A model generated the notes under the pieces. That model was given only the letters and a program-made list of their open reading frames with translations, did no database searches and was not told the origin of the DNA. 64,000 nt of DNA from Lachnospiraceae bacterium (lineage in GTDB: Bacteria; Bacillota; Clostridia; Lachnospirales; Lachnospiraceae). Made by a program: the position numbers and the translations under genes. The first letter of the stretch is position 1; each line of letters starts with the position of its first letter. The DNA lies in assembly GCA_015057325.1 (NCBI GenBank), contig SVEQ01000006.1:168992-232991 (forward strand), in the 5' to 3' direction. Positions 52,606 through 60,378 of the stretch are shown here, piece after piece.

Positions 52606-53391
52606 ATGGCAAAAGAAATGTCGCTTATAGAACAATACTATAATAAGTTTAATGAGGATAAACGTCTTCTTTCAAGGCATGGTCAGGTGGAATACATTAC
52701 GTCCATGAAGTATATCCATGAGTGTCTTAAAGCTTATGACAATCCCAGAGTTTTGGATATCGGTGCCGGAACGGGAAGGTATTCTGTTGCTCTTTCCGAG
52801 GAAGGTTACGATGTGACTGCGGTTGAATTGGTGAAATACAATCTGGGAATACTTAAGAAAAAGGGAAGTAAAGTCAAGGCTTATCAAGGCAATGCTCTTA
52901 ATTTGAAGCGCTTTGAGGATGAGAGTTTTGAAGTGACACTCTTGTTCGGCCCCATGTATCATTTGTTCTCTCATGAAGATAAACTTCGTGCACTAAACGA
53001 GGCTAAACGTGTTACGGTTCCCGGTGGGACAATACTTGTTGCGTATTGCATGAACGAGTATTGTGTGCTTATGTATGCCTTTAAGGAAGGTCATTTGAAA
53101 GAGTGTCTTGAAGAGGGGAGGCTTACAGATGACTATCATTCGGTCTCAGAGGAGAAAGATTTGTACGATTATGTGAGACTTGAGGATATTGATAGGCTTA
53201 ATCTTGAGGCGGGACTTTGCCGTGTTAAGATTATCTCGCCGGACGGACCGACCGATTATATGCGCCCGGTTATCAATGCTATGGACGAGGAATCATTTAA
53301 ACAATACATCAATTACAACTTGTCCATATGCGAAAGACCTGAACTTGTGGGAGCGGGAGCGCATACTTTGGATATATTAAGGAAGGAATAG
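52606..53391 (+). CDS. Class I SAM-dependent methyltransferase
   Basis: A 261-residue methyltransferase. Motif I is VLDIGAGTGRYSVALSEEGY (about 48-67), motif II VTAVELV, motif III KAYQGNALNL, and the catalytic-side strand VTLLFGPMYHLFSHEDKL. It resembles the UbiE/Coq5-like type, but the substrate is not evident. Its start has AGAGAGAG upstream, a weak ribosome site. It lies 23 bp after the TPM gene and 11 bp before a sigma-like gene. Confidence 0.83.
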   Translation: MAKEMSLIEQYYNKFNEDKRLLSRHGQVEYITSMKYIHECLKAYDNPRVLDIGAGTGRYSVALSEEGYDVTAVELVKYNLGILKKKGSKVKAYQGNALNLKRFEDESFEVTLLFGPMYHLFSHEDKLRALNEAKRVTVPGGTILVAYCMNEYCVLMYAFKEGHLKECLEEGRLTDDYHSVSEEKDLYDYVRLEDIDRLNLEAGLCRVKIISPDGPTDYMRPVINAMDEESFKQYINYNLSICERPELVGAGAHTLDILRKE

Positions 53392-53402
53392 GAAGATATA
53401 CC

Positions 53403-54185
53403 ATGACTGATCAGAACACATTTATGGAACTAATTAGAGATGTTGCCGATATTATGAGGACTTCTGAGAGCACAATGTCAGAGGAGGAGATACTTGCCTA
53501 CTTTAAGGATATGGAGCTTGACGAGCAGCAGAAGAAATTGATATTGGAATATCTTGCTAATCCTGAGAATATTACAGCAGGTGACGCACAAGATGCGGAG
53601 GATAACGATGGAAAGACCGGAAATGATGATGCTTCGGAGGACTCTAAGGTCCTCGCAGCGTATATGGAGGATTTATCATTACTTGAAACATACAATGAAG
53701 AAGAAATAATGGCACTTTACGGAAGGCTTTTTTCGGGAGAGTCAGAAGTAATAGAGACTTTGTCTACAGTATGGCTTAAGAAAGTGCTTGAGATTGCAAA
53801 GAAGTATGTGGATTTACATGCGAAGCTGGAGGACCTTATACAGGAGGGCAATATCGCACTTCTTATGAGACTTAATCAATTCTGCGGAACGCCTGATTGC
53901 TCGGATGTCGGCAGAAGCTTTGAAGAGATCGAAGAAGATCTTGCCAAGACGGTAGAGGGCGGTATCGCAGATTATATAACCGAGTGGAACGGTGCCAAGG
54001 AGCAGGAGTCAGCGTTAGTCGGAAAATTAAGTCTTATAAGTGAGGCGGCAAAACTATTGGAAATGGAAAACGGCACAACCCCTTCGGTAGAGGAACTCGC
54101 AGAGTATACGAAAATGTCAAAGGAAGAACTATCGGGAATGCTTGACATGGTCAAGAATGTAAATGACGGCAGAAAGGAAGTATAG
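53403..54185 (+). CDS. Truncated sigma-70-like protein (regions 1.1-like, part of 2, and 3 only)
   Basis: A 260-residue acidic protein. The N terminus (about 24-50, EEILAYFKDMELDEQQKKLI) resembles the region 1.1 helices of primary sigma factors. After an Asp/Glu-rich linker, residues about 122-145 (VLEIAKKYVDLHAKLEDLIQEGNIALL) match sigma region 2.1/2.2, which binds the core clamp. The expected -10-reading stretch (FSTYATWWIRQ) is missing. Region 3 is recognisable at about 225-247 (TPSVEELAEYTKMSKEEL). There is no region 4. It cannot recognise promoters as a normal sigma factor but might bind core polymerase or act as a regulator. It lies 11 bp after the methyltransferase and just before a two-component pair. 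Confidence 0.75.
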   Translation: MTDQNTFMELIRDVADIMRTSESTMSEEEILAYFKDMELDEQQKKLILEYLANPENITAGDAQDAEDNDGKTGNDDASEDSKVLAAYMEDLSLLETYNEEEIMALYGRLFSGESEVIETLSTVWLKKVLEIAKKYVDLHAKLEDLIQEGNIALLMRLNQFCGTPDCSDVGRSFEEIEEDLAKTVEGGIADYITEWNGAKEQESALVGKLSLISEAAKLLEMENGTTPSVEELAEYTKMSKEELSGMLDMVKNVNDGRKEV

Positions 54186-54189
54186 CATA

Positions 54190-54879
54190 TTGGATGGTAT
54201 TAAAATATTAGTGGCGGATGATGAAAGAGATATTCGCGATATTTTAAAACTTATGCTTGAAAAGGCAGGCTATCAGGTTGTTACTGCTGTTGATGGGCAG
54301 GATGTTCTTGATAAGTTTGACGAGAGCATTTCTCTTGTTGTACTTGATGTCATGATGCCTAAATGCAATGGAATAGATGCGTGCGCGAAAATAAGAGAAA
54401 AAGCGGATGTACCTGTGTTGTTTCTTACTGCCAAATCTACTGAGTCAGACCTTGTTGAAGGTTTTGAGGCAGGTGGAGATGATTACATTACAAAACCGTT
54501 TTCATCTACTGAGCTTTTGATTCGTATTAAGGCGTTGCTTAAGAGACCGCATATGGGAAGTGCTTCGGAGCAGGCTGACACAAAGATAATAATTCAGGAT
54601 TTGGTTATGGATACGGATTTGAAGCAAATCTTTCGTGACGGAGAAGAGATTCCTCTTACGGAAATTGAGTATCGAATAATCCATATGTTAGCCACTAACA
54701 GAAATCATAATTTTACGGCAAAAGAGATTTATGAGCACGTATGGAAGGAGAAGTTTTTGCCCAATTCCACCAATACGGTTATGGTTCATATAAGAAACAT
54801 ACGTAAGAAATTGGGAGATACAGGTCCTACGCCAAAATATCTGCACAACAGTTGGGGAAGGGGTTATAGAATTGTCTAG
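54190..54879 (+). CDS. OmpR/PhoB-family response regulator
   Basis: A 229-residue response regulator: receiver domain (about 1-115) with acidic pair in ILVADDERDIRD, phosphoacceptor Asp53 (VVLDVMMPKC), Thr in FLTAKS and Lys in YITKPFSS; then a winged-helix DNA-binding domain ending in NTVMVHIRNIRKKLGD and GRGYRIV. The start is taken as TTG 54190, 10 nt after AAAGGAAG (54172-54179), giving the normal LDGIKILVADDE beginning; an in-frame ATG at 54163 lacks a ribosome site and would overlap the previous gene by 23 bp. Overlaps the kinase by 8 bp, as one operon. Confidence 0.92.
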   Translation: MDGIKILVADDERDIRDILKLMLEKAGYQVVTAVDGQDVLDKFDESISLVVLDVMMPKCNGIDACAKIREKADVPVLFLTAKSTESDLVEGFEAGGDDYITKPFSSTELLIRIKALLKRPHMGSASEQADTKIIIQDLVMDTDLKQIFRDGEEIPLTEIEYRIIHMLATNRNHNFTAKEIYEHVWKEKFLPNSTNTVMVHIRNIRKKLGDTGPTPKYLHNSWGRGYRIV

Positions 54880-56215
54880 AGTCGATGACGGTATTGCAAT
54901 TAAACTCTTGTGGGAACTTTTGCTTTGTATAGTAATAGCCGGACTTGTAGCCATTGGTTGTGGATATGGTGTTTGCAGGTTCGGTAATTATTATGTTGAG
55001 AAAACATTTGATAATCAGGAGTTTAACAGGTCATTTCAGGGGAAATATATGACCGATCTTCAGGAATATGTTAAGCGTGAGAAAATAAATGCTTCTGACA
55101 TTTCCAAATTAGAGGACTGGGCGGCCGAAAACAGTTACGTCTATTTCTCTGTATATTTGAATAATAAGGTCATTTACAATTCCGATTATGTATATACAGA
55201 TGATGTTTACGTTGAAGATGAAGAATTATCTGTTCAGAGCGAGTTGATTAATTCGGATTACTTTTATGAACTTGAATTGTACGACGGTACAATAACAAGT
55301 GTGGACATGTTTTGTTATGATTATATAGAGTATGGCAACTATGTTATTGCGATATCTGTAGCGGTGGGAATAGTAATATTTCTGGTTGTATTTACGAGGT
55401 TTATAGGAAGAAAGGTTGCATATATTCATCAGTTAGAGAGCGAACTTCGAATACTGGAAGCGGGAGATTTGGAGTACCCTATATCTGTAAAAGGAAAGGA
55501 TGAACTTGGAAGCCTTGCGAGAGGAATTGATCAAATGCGTTTGTCTGTTATGGAGAATATTCTCAAGGAGCAGAAGGCGCTGCAGGCTAATAAGAACCTT
55601 GTAACCGCAATGTCACATGACCTGCGCACGCCGCTTACTACGCTTACGGGTTATCTTGAACTTCTTAATATGGAAGATGATATTGAGGAGGATAAGTTTA
55701 AGCATTATTTGGAACTGTCACTTGATAAGACAAGAGAAATAAAGGAACTTTCTGATGAGCTGTTCGAATATTTTCTTGTATATGGAGAGGATCAGAGAAA
55801 AATAGATGTGACGGAAGTTCCGGTAATAGAGTTAGTAGCAGATCTTATAGAGAATAGGTTCTTAAGTCTTGAAGAGGAAGGATATGTTATAGAAGCCGAT
55901 AACACTCTGGGTGATGATACCGGTAATTGCGTTGTCAATCCTCAATACATGAAGCGTGTGCTTAATAATATATTATCTAATCTTGAAAAATATGCGGATA
56001 AGGATTATCCTATCAGGGTATCTACTCGGGTTGACGAAATGCTTCAGATAAAAGTTACTAATGCAATAAGTACAAGCAGGCAACCGCATGAGAGTACAAA
56101 GATAGGGCTGATTACATGTGAAAGAATAATGAAACTTCACGGTGGTAAGTTCCTATATGCAGAAGAAGAGGGCAAATTTAGCGTAACAATAATGATTCCG
56201 ATGGCTGAGAAATAA
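54872..56215 (+). CDS. Membrane sensor histidine kinase
   Basis: A 447-residue kinase with two membrane helices (about 12-34 and 152-177) around an extracellular domain, a HAMP-like segment (about 178-230), HisKA with His249 (AMSHDLRTPLTTLTGYLELL), and an HATPase_c domain. The HATPase is somewhat degenerate: the N box is NNILSNLEKYAD, and only a STKIGLITCERIMKLHGG remnant of the G box is visible; G1 DxGxG is replaced, so ATP binding should be checked. The TTG start 54872 follows GGAAGGGG and overlaps the regulator stop by 8 bp. It phosphorylates the regulator encoded at 54190. Confidence 0.9.
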   Translation: MSRVDDGIAIKLLWELLLCIVIAGLVAIGCGYGVCRFGNYYVEKTFDNQEFNRSFQGKYMTDLQEYVKREKINASDISKLEDWAAENSYVYFSVYLNNKVIYNSDYVYTDDVYVEDEELSVQSELINSDYFYELELYDGTITSVDMFCYDYIEYGNYVIAISVAVGIVIFLVVFTRFIGRKVAYIHQLESELRILEAGDLEYPISVKGKDELGSLARGIDQMRLSVMENILKEQKALQANKNLVTAMSHDLRTPLTTLTGYLELLNMEDDIEEDKFKHYLELSLDKTREIKELSDELFEYFLVYGEDQRKIDVTEVPVIELVADLIENRFLSLEEEGYVIEADNTLGDDTGNCVVNPQYMKRVLNNILSNLEKYADKDYPIRVSTRVDEMLQIKVTNAISTSRQPHESTKIGLITCERIMKLHGGKFLYAEEEGKFSVTIMIPMAEK

Positions 56216-56225
56216 GGAGGATACT

Positions 56226-56924
56226 ATGCTTGGAATAATAGGTGCTATGGATGAAGAAGTAGCAAAGATTAAGGAAAAAATGACGGATGTTTCTGTGGAC
56301 AACATTTCGGGAATGGAGTTTTATAAGGGCAAACTTAGTGACTTGGATGTTGTAGTTGTTCGTTCGGGTATTGGTAAAGTAAATGCTGCAATGTGCACAC
56401 AGACATTGGCGGTGAAGTATCAGGTTAAGGCTATAATTAATACAGGTATAGCAGGTTCATTAAATGCTGACATTAATATAGGTGATATCGTACTGTCGAC
56501 TGATACGTTAGAGCATGATATGGATGCGGTGGCATTTGGCTATCCGGTTGGACAGATACCAAGAATGAATACTCTTTCTTTTGAGGCTGACGAGAAATTA
56601 AGAATCCTTGCAAAAGAGGCTTGCCTTAAGGTTAATCCGGACATTTCGGTATTTGAAGGAAGAGTTGTCAGCGGGGATCAGTTTATTTCAGATAAACAGA
56701 AAAAAGAATGGCTTGTTTCAACATTTCACGGATATTGTACGGAAATGGAGGGTGCGGCAATCGGACATGCGGCATATCTTAATAATATTCCGTTCCTTAT
56801 TATCAGAGCGATATCGGATAAAGCTGATGATTCGGCTTCCGTTGATTATCCGACCTTTGAGGCAAAAGCTATAGAGCATTCCGTAAAACTATTGCTTGCA
56901 ATGTGTGAAGCGTATGGCAAGTGA
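56226..56924 (+). CDS. mtnN: 5'-methylthioadenosine/S-adenosylhomocysteine nucleosidase
   Basis: A 232-residue nucleosidase of the Pfs/MtnN family. The GIIGAMDEEVAKIKEKM start carries the conserved Glu of the active site; GIGKVNAAMCTQTL, NTGIAGSLN, SGDQFI, EMEGAAIGHAAYLNNIPFLIIRAISD and the catalytic Asp of that last block are all present. It cleaves adenine from MTA and SAH, recycling the products of SAM reactions and supplying the AI-2 precursor pathway. AAGGAGG lies before the ATG. It follows the kinase by 10 bp, so it is probably in the same operon. Confidence 0.95.
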   Translation: MLGIIGAMDEEVAKIKEKMTDVSVDNISGMEFYKGKLSDLDVVVVRSGIGKVNAAMCTQTLAVKYQVKAIINTGIAGSLNADINIGDIVLSTDTLEHDMDAVAFGYPVGQIPRMNTLSFEADEKLRILAKEACLKVNPDISVFEGRVVSGDQFISDKQKKEWLVSTFHGYCTEMEGAAIGHAAYLNNIPFLIIRAISDKADDSASVDYPTFEAKAIEHSVKLLLAMCEAYGK

Positions 56925-56971
56925 CTTACATAAAATTTGTTACAAAAATGTTACGAATTATTAAAAAAAGG

Positions 56972-56999
56972 TTGCATTTTTGAGAAAATATGTTATTAT
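56972..56999 (+). promoter_or_regulatory. Candidate promoter for the NlpC/P60 protein
   Basis: TTGCAT (56972-56977), 16-bp spacer, TATTAT (56994-56999) with TG one base before the -10. Upstream, GTTAC occurs twice (56939 and 56950), which may be chance. Confidence 0.5.
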
Positions 57000-57035
57000 A
57001 TACCTTGTGAGAATTAAGAAGGGTATATTTGTATT

Positions 57036-57806
57036 ATGAATTTTAAAAAGATTACAGTATTAACTTTAATGATTATGCTTGGTCTTGTTGCTTCATTTGG
57101 AGTGAATGTTAAGGCCGCTAAGATAAAACTCAATTATACTAAGACAATCCTTGAGATGGATCAGGAATTGAAGCTTGATCTTCTTAATATGGATGAAGGT
57201 GACGATGAATTTGATGTTAAGTGGACAACTTCTAATAAGAAGGTTGTTACGGTAGAAGACGATGGAGTAGTTGAACCTGTTTCCGTTGGATCAGCAGTAA
57301 TTACTGCTAAGTACAAAAAGAAGAAATATACATGTAAGATTACCGTTATAGATTATACAGGAATGTCTAACGAGCAGAAGGAAGTTATCAGTTACGCACT
57401 TAAGTATGTTGGTAATCCTTACAGATATGGCGGGATAAGTCTTACAAAAGGAACTGATTGTTCGGGATTTACACATTCAGTATATAAGAAGTTTGGTTAT
57501 GACCTTTATCATAATGCGTATCGTCAGATGAAAGATACTAAGAAAGTGTCAATGAAGAACATTAAACCGGGAGATCTTATCTTCTACGGTTACAGCAAGA
57601 GCAGTTGTTCTCATGTGGCATTGTACATAGGTAATGGCAAGGTTGTTCATGCTTCAACACCTCAAACAGGTATCGTAATATCAGATTACAAATACAGAAA
57701 GTACTGTGGGGTTGGCCGAGTTCTTGAGGAAGAGACTTTCCCTGAAGAAGAGACACCTACAACAACAGATGATAGTACTACAAGATATGCTACATCTCAG
57801 AAATAA
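57036..57806 (+). CDS. Exported NlpC/P60 cell-wall peptidase with group-2 Ig module
   Basis: A 256-residue exported protein. The signal peptide (ITVLTLMIMLGLVASFGVNVKA) is followed by a group-2 bacterial Ig module (about 28-108, VKWTTSNKKVVTVEDDGVVEPV) and an NlpC/P60 domain: Cys142 in GTDCSGFTHSVYKKFG, His193 in CSHVALYIGNGKVVHAS and His205 as third residue, so the Cys-His-His set is complete. It should cleave gamma-glutamyl or D-Glu-meso-DAP-type bonds of peptidoglycan stem peptides. The start has AAGAAGGG. A bidirectional terminator follows; the tail is Thr/Glu-rich. Confidence 0.92.
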   Translation: MNFKKITVLTLMIMLGLVASFGVNVKAAKIKLNYTKTILEMDQELKLDLLNMDEGDDEFDVKWTTSNKKVVTVEDDGVVEPVSVGSAVITAKYKKKKYTCKITVIDYTGMSNEQKEVISYALKYVGNPYRYGGISLTKGTDCSGFTHSVYKKFGYDLYHNAYRQMKDTKKVSMKNIKPGDLIFYGYSKSSCSHVALYIGNGKVVHASTPQTGIVISDYKYRKYCGVGRVLEEETFPEEETPTTTDDSTTRYATSQK

Positions 57807-57832
57807 GAATGATAATACAATTAAAATAAAAG

Positions 57833-57872
57833 ATAGACGGTGGTTTTACAGATAACCACCGTCTATTTTTAT
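57833..57872 (+). terminator. Bidirectional terminator shared by the NlpC/P60 gene and the SDR gene
   Basis: A perfect 13-bp stem (57833-57845 with 57854-57866), loop of 8 nt, and T-rich tails on both strands. The SDR stop codon lies in the loop and its last codons in the stem. Confidence 0.88.
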
Positions 57873-58574
57873 TACTTCGCCGGTAAGATAAGCAGGCGAT
57901 TTGTATAACGAATATACCAACTCGGCAATCTCTTTGGGGTTTGCCATGCGTCCTATAGGAATGGTTGCTTCGAAATCACGCTTTTCATCGTCTGTGAGGT
58001 TTTTGTTCATGTCGGTATCTACAGCTCCGGGAGCTATAGCGTTAACGCGTATGTTGCTCGGGGCAAGTTCCTTGGCAAGAGCCTTCGAAAATGCATTGAT
58101 ACCGCCTTTGGTTGCACTGTAAGCAACTTCACAGGAAGCACCGTCTATTCCCCACATAGAAGAAATGTTGATTATATGACCGGATTTAGCTTTAACCATG
58201 TGCGGAACAACGGTATTACAACAGTTAAATACTGATGTAAGGTTCGTGCTTACAATGTTGTTCCAGTCAGAAACTGCCATATCGGTCAGTAATCCTACAT
58301 AAGATATACCTGCGTTGTTGACAAGCAAATCTATGCTTCCGGTTTCATTTATACAAGTATCTATCATATTTTTGACAAAGTCATAATTGCCAACATCACC
58401 GATAAAAGTACAACATTTGGTGCCTTGCTTGATTATTTCTTCTTTTACCTGACTGAGCATTTCTTCGTTATGAAATGAGTTTATCATGACATAATCAAAG
58501 TGTTTGGCTAGTTCTAAAGCACACGCTTTGCCAATGCCTCTTGAAGCACCGGTTACAATTGCTGTTTTTGCCAT
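57846..58574 (-). CDS. Short-chain dehydrogenase/reductase (FabG-like)
   Basis: A 242-residue classical SDR. TGASRGIG binds NADP(H), NNAG is at SIDLLVNNAGISYVG, and the catalytic Ser-Tyr-Lys is ISSMWG followed by AYSATKGG; the end is EVIKIDGGYL. Most similar to 3-oxoacyl-ACP reductases, although the actual substrate could be another keto compound. The start at 58574 fits the family; an upstream in-frame ATG would add 12 residues. It lies alone, divergent from the LytR_C gene and convergent with the NlpC/P60 gene; no other fatty-acid gene is near. Confidence 0.87.
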   Translation of the reverse strand: MAKTAIVTGASRGIGKACALELAKHFDYVMINSFHNEEMLSQVKEEIIKQGTKCCTFIGDVGNYDFVKNMIDTCINETGSIDLLVNNAGISYVGLLTDMAVSDWNNIVSTNLTSVFNCCNTVVPHMVKAKSGHIINISSMWGIDGASCEVAYSATKGGINAFSKALAKELAPSNIRVNAIAPGAVDTDMNKNLTDDEKRDFEATIPIGRMANPKEIAELVYSLYKSPAYLTGEVIKIDGGYL

Positions 58575-58644
58575 AGGCCTAAACTCCGTTCGTAGTAATA
58601 TTGCGGTCATTTACAACCGTAATATATAGTATAATACGAAAAGG

Positions 58645-58673
58645 TTGAAAAGAAAAGACAACAATGATATAAT
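58645..58673 (+). promoter_or_regulatory. Near-consensus promoter for the LytR_C gene
   Basis: TTGAAA (58645-58650), exactly 17 bp, TATAAT (58668-58673), with TG one base before the -10. Very good match for a sigma-A promoter. Confidence 0.72.
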
Positions 58674-58709
58674 GTTCAAAGTTATGAGAAAATATTAGGA
58701 GGCGTCACA

Positions 58710-59303
58710 ATGGATAAAAAGACCATACTTAAGATATTCGGAGAGGCATTTGTACGATCAATGATCGTTTTAATGGCGATAATGATAGTTGGATTTGGTG
58801 CGTTCTTTATTCTTAAGGTACGTAGTGATAAAAAGAAAGCAGCAGAATTTGCCCAAAATACAACTGAAGAAAGCACATTAAGTGATGAAGAAATACAGGC
58901 AATGCTTGAAGAAGAGACATCTGAAGATACAGAAGAAGCAACAACTGAAGAGGTGACAACTGAAGAGGTTACTACTGAGGCTACTACAGAGGAACTTGAT
59001 ATCCCATCTACGGATAAGAGCATACTTGTACTTAACAGCACCAAGACCAACGGTTTGGCGTTGAAATGGATGAATAAGCTTCAGGGAGCAGGTTTTACCA
59101 ATATTAATAAGGGTAATTATACGGCATCTTCTGAAACACAGACAAGAATTGTTGTTGCAGAAGAGGGAATGGGTAAGGATCTCCTTCCTTATTTTAATGA
59201 TGCTGTAATAGAAGTAGGAACTGTTAGTTCAGGTATCGATGTATCAACAAGTGGAGTTCAAATATTTATTATTATTGGATCAAATGATGCAAATGTGCAG
59301 TAA
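58710..59303 (+). CDS. Membrane-anchored LytR_C domain protein
   Basis: A 197-residue protein with an N-terminal membrane helix (about 16-37), a Thr/Glu-rich low-complexity stretch (50-100, repeats such as EEVTTEEVTTEATTEE), and a C-terminal LytR_C domain at about 107-190 (LVLNSTKTNGLALKWMNKLQGAGFT). LytR_C is usually a C-terminal extension of LytR-CpsA-Psr proteins, which attach wall polymers. Here it stands alone without the catalytic LCP domain. It is followed by a TagA-like gene 16 bp downstream, which fits a wall-glycopolymer theme. AGGAGG site upstream. Confidence 0.82.
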   Translation: MDKKTILKIFGEAFVRSMIVLMAIMIVGFGAFFILKVRSDKKKAAEFAQNTTEESTLSDEEIQAMLEEETSEDTEEATTEEVTTEEVTTEATTEELDIPSTDKSILVLNSTKTNGLALKWMNKLQGAGFTNINKGNYTASSETQTRIVVAEEGMGKDLLPYFNDAVIEVGTVSSGIDVSTSGVQIFIIIGSNDANVQ

Positions 59304-59319
59304 TTGAGGGCTTAATTTT

Positions 59320-60045
59320 ATGGAAGATAGGATACGTTTACTAGGGATAACGGTTAATACCGCATCAACAAAAGATGCAGCAGACGCGTCCATACAGTAT
59401 ATACAGGAAGAATGCAGTAAAGTCCTGTATTTTGTCAATAGTGAGACATTGCTGTTATTGCAAAATGATAATGAAAAAGAAAAAATATTGGAGACCTGCG
59501 ATATGATTCTCCCGGGGACAACCAGTGTTAGTTCCAATGTCGATGCTGCATTGGGGCACAAGCGCGATCCTTTCTTTTTGGAGAGTTATTTTGACAAGGT
59601 CTTTGATTATGTTGTGGAAAATGGTTGCGAAGTGCTGGTAGTTGCTGATGATGAAGCACGATTTACATCGGTTCAGAAGAATATACATGAAAAATGGCCA
59701 TATTTGACGTTGTCAGGGGCTTTTTTAAATGAAAAGGACTCTTCCGACGAGCATATAGTTAATGAAATTAATTCTGTTGCGCCGGAATTGCTTATTCTTG
59801 CACTTGATGAGAAAAAGCAGATAAGTCTCTTGAAGGATTTTAGGAGTCAAATGAATGCGGATTTGATGCTTTTTACGGGTAATATACTATATAATAAAGC
59901 GGTTCAAGATGCAAAAGTTCCGGATCCTATAGAGAAGCTTCGTATTCAGAATCTTTATAAGTGGTTCTTAAAAGATAAGAGTGGCAAGAGTTTATTTAAC
60001 AATATTAAGCTAAAATTCCGATTGAAGCACGATAAACAGGATTAA
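59320..60045 (+). CDS. Diverged WecG/TagA/CpsF-family protein
   Basis: A 241-residue protein of the WecG/TagA/CpsF family, which contains the N-acetylmannosamine transferase of teichoic-acid linkage synthesis. Overall order of strands is kept: YFVNSETLLLLQNDNEKEKIL, CDMILPGTTSVSS, GCEVLVVADDEARF, and VAPELLILALDEKKQIS. In active members the loop after the third element reads LPDGxG and supplies a catalytic Asp; here the Asp is Gly66. The GLGMPKQE motif is ALDEKKQI. It may be an inactive or altered transferase. It forms an operon with the LytR_C gene. TTTTATGG precedes the ATG with little ribosome-site character. Confidence 0.72.
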   Translation: MEDRIRLLGITVNTASTKDAADASIQYIQEECSKVLYFVNSETLLLLQNDNEKEKILETCDMILPGTTSVSSNVDAALGHKRDPFFLESYFDKVFDYVVENGCEVLVVADDEARFTSVQKNIHEKWPYLTLSGAFLNEKDSSDEHIVNEINSVAPELLILALDEKKQISLLKDFRSQMNADLMLFTGNILYNKAVQDAKVPDPIEKLRIQNLYKWFLKDKSGKSLFNNIKLKFRLKHDKQD

Positions 60046-60378
60046 TTAGCACATAAAACATGGTAATAATTGGTGTAATTGCACAAACGCATTCGGTAAT
60101 AATTACAAAAGATTTTGTTGGTTTTGCGCATACTGAAGATAATTGTCAAGAAAATGTTTCAAAAATATTACAAAATCCAATACTATAGGTATTTTTGATA
60201 ATAATTGAAAGTAAAAAATGTGCATTTTAATGGTATTCAACATAGATTTGACAGAATAGACAAAGAAAATCAATTTTATTTGTTGAATATAAATATTTCA
60301 ATAAAAAAACAAATGATGTATTATATCACTATGTTTTAGTCAGCAGAAAATATTAACAACCCAAGGAGGAATTTTAAA
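60046..60378. other. AT-rich intergenic region upstream of the MsmK/UgpC-like ATPase gene
   Basis: No gene is convincing in this 333-bp stretch. It holds a 42-codon frame (60060-60188) without a ribosome site, a 10-bp direct repeat GGTAATAATT at 60062-60071 and 60095-60104 (33 bp apart), an isolated TTGACA at 60248-60253 without a good -10, and a TATTAT (60319-60324) with weak -35 TTTCAA (60296-60301) that could be the promoter. Confidence 0.5.
60296..60324 (+). promoter_or_regulatory. Weak candidate promoter for the sugar ATPase gene
   Basis: TTTCAA (60296-60301), 17-bp spacer, TATTAT (60319-60324). Only three of six -35 bases match, so it is tentative. Confidence 0.3.

Noticed and set aside
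60060..60188. A 42-codon open frame in the intergenic region
   Set aside because: No ribosome site, AT-driven composition, and no recognisable features.
60248..60253. TTGACA as promoter for the sugar ATPase gene
   Set aside because: No acceptable -10 lies 16-18 bp downstream.
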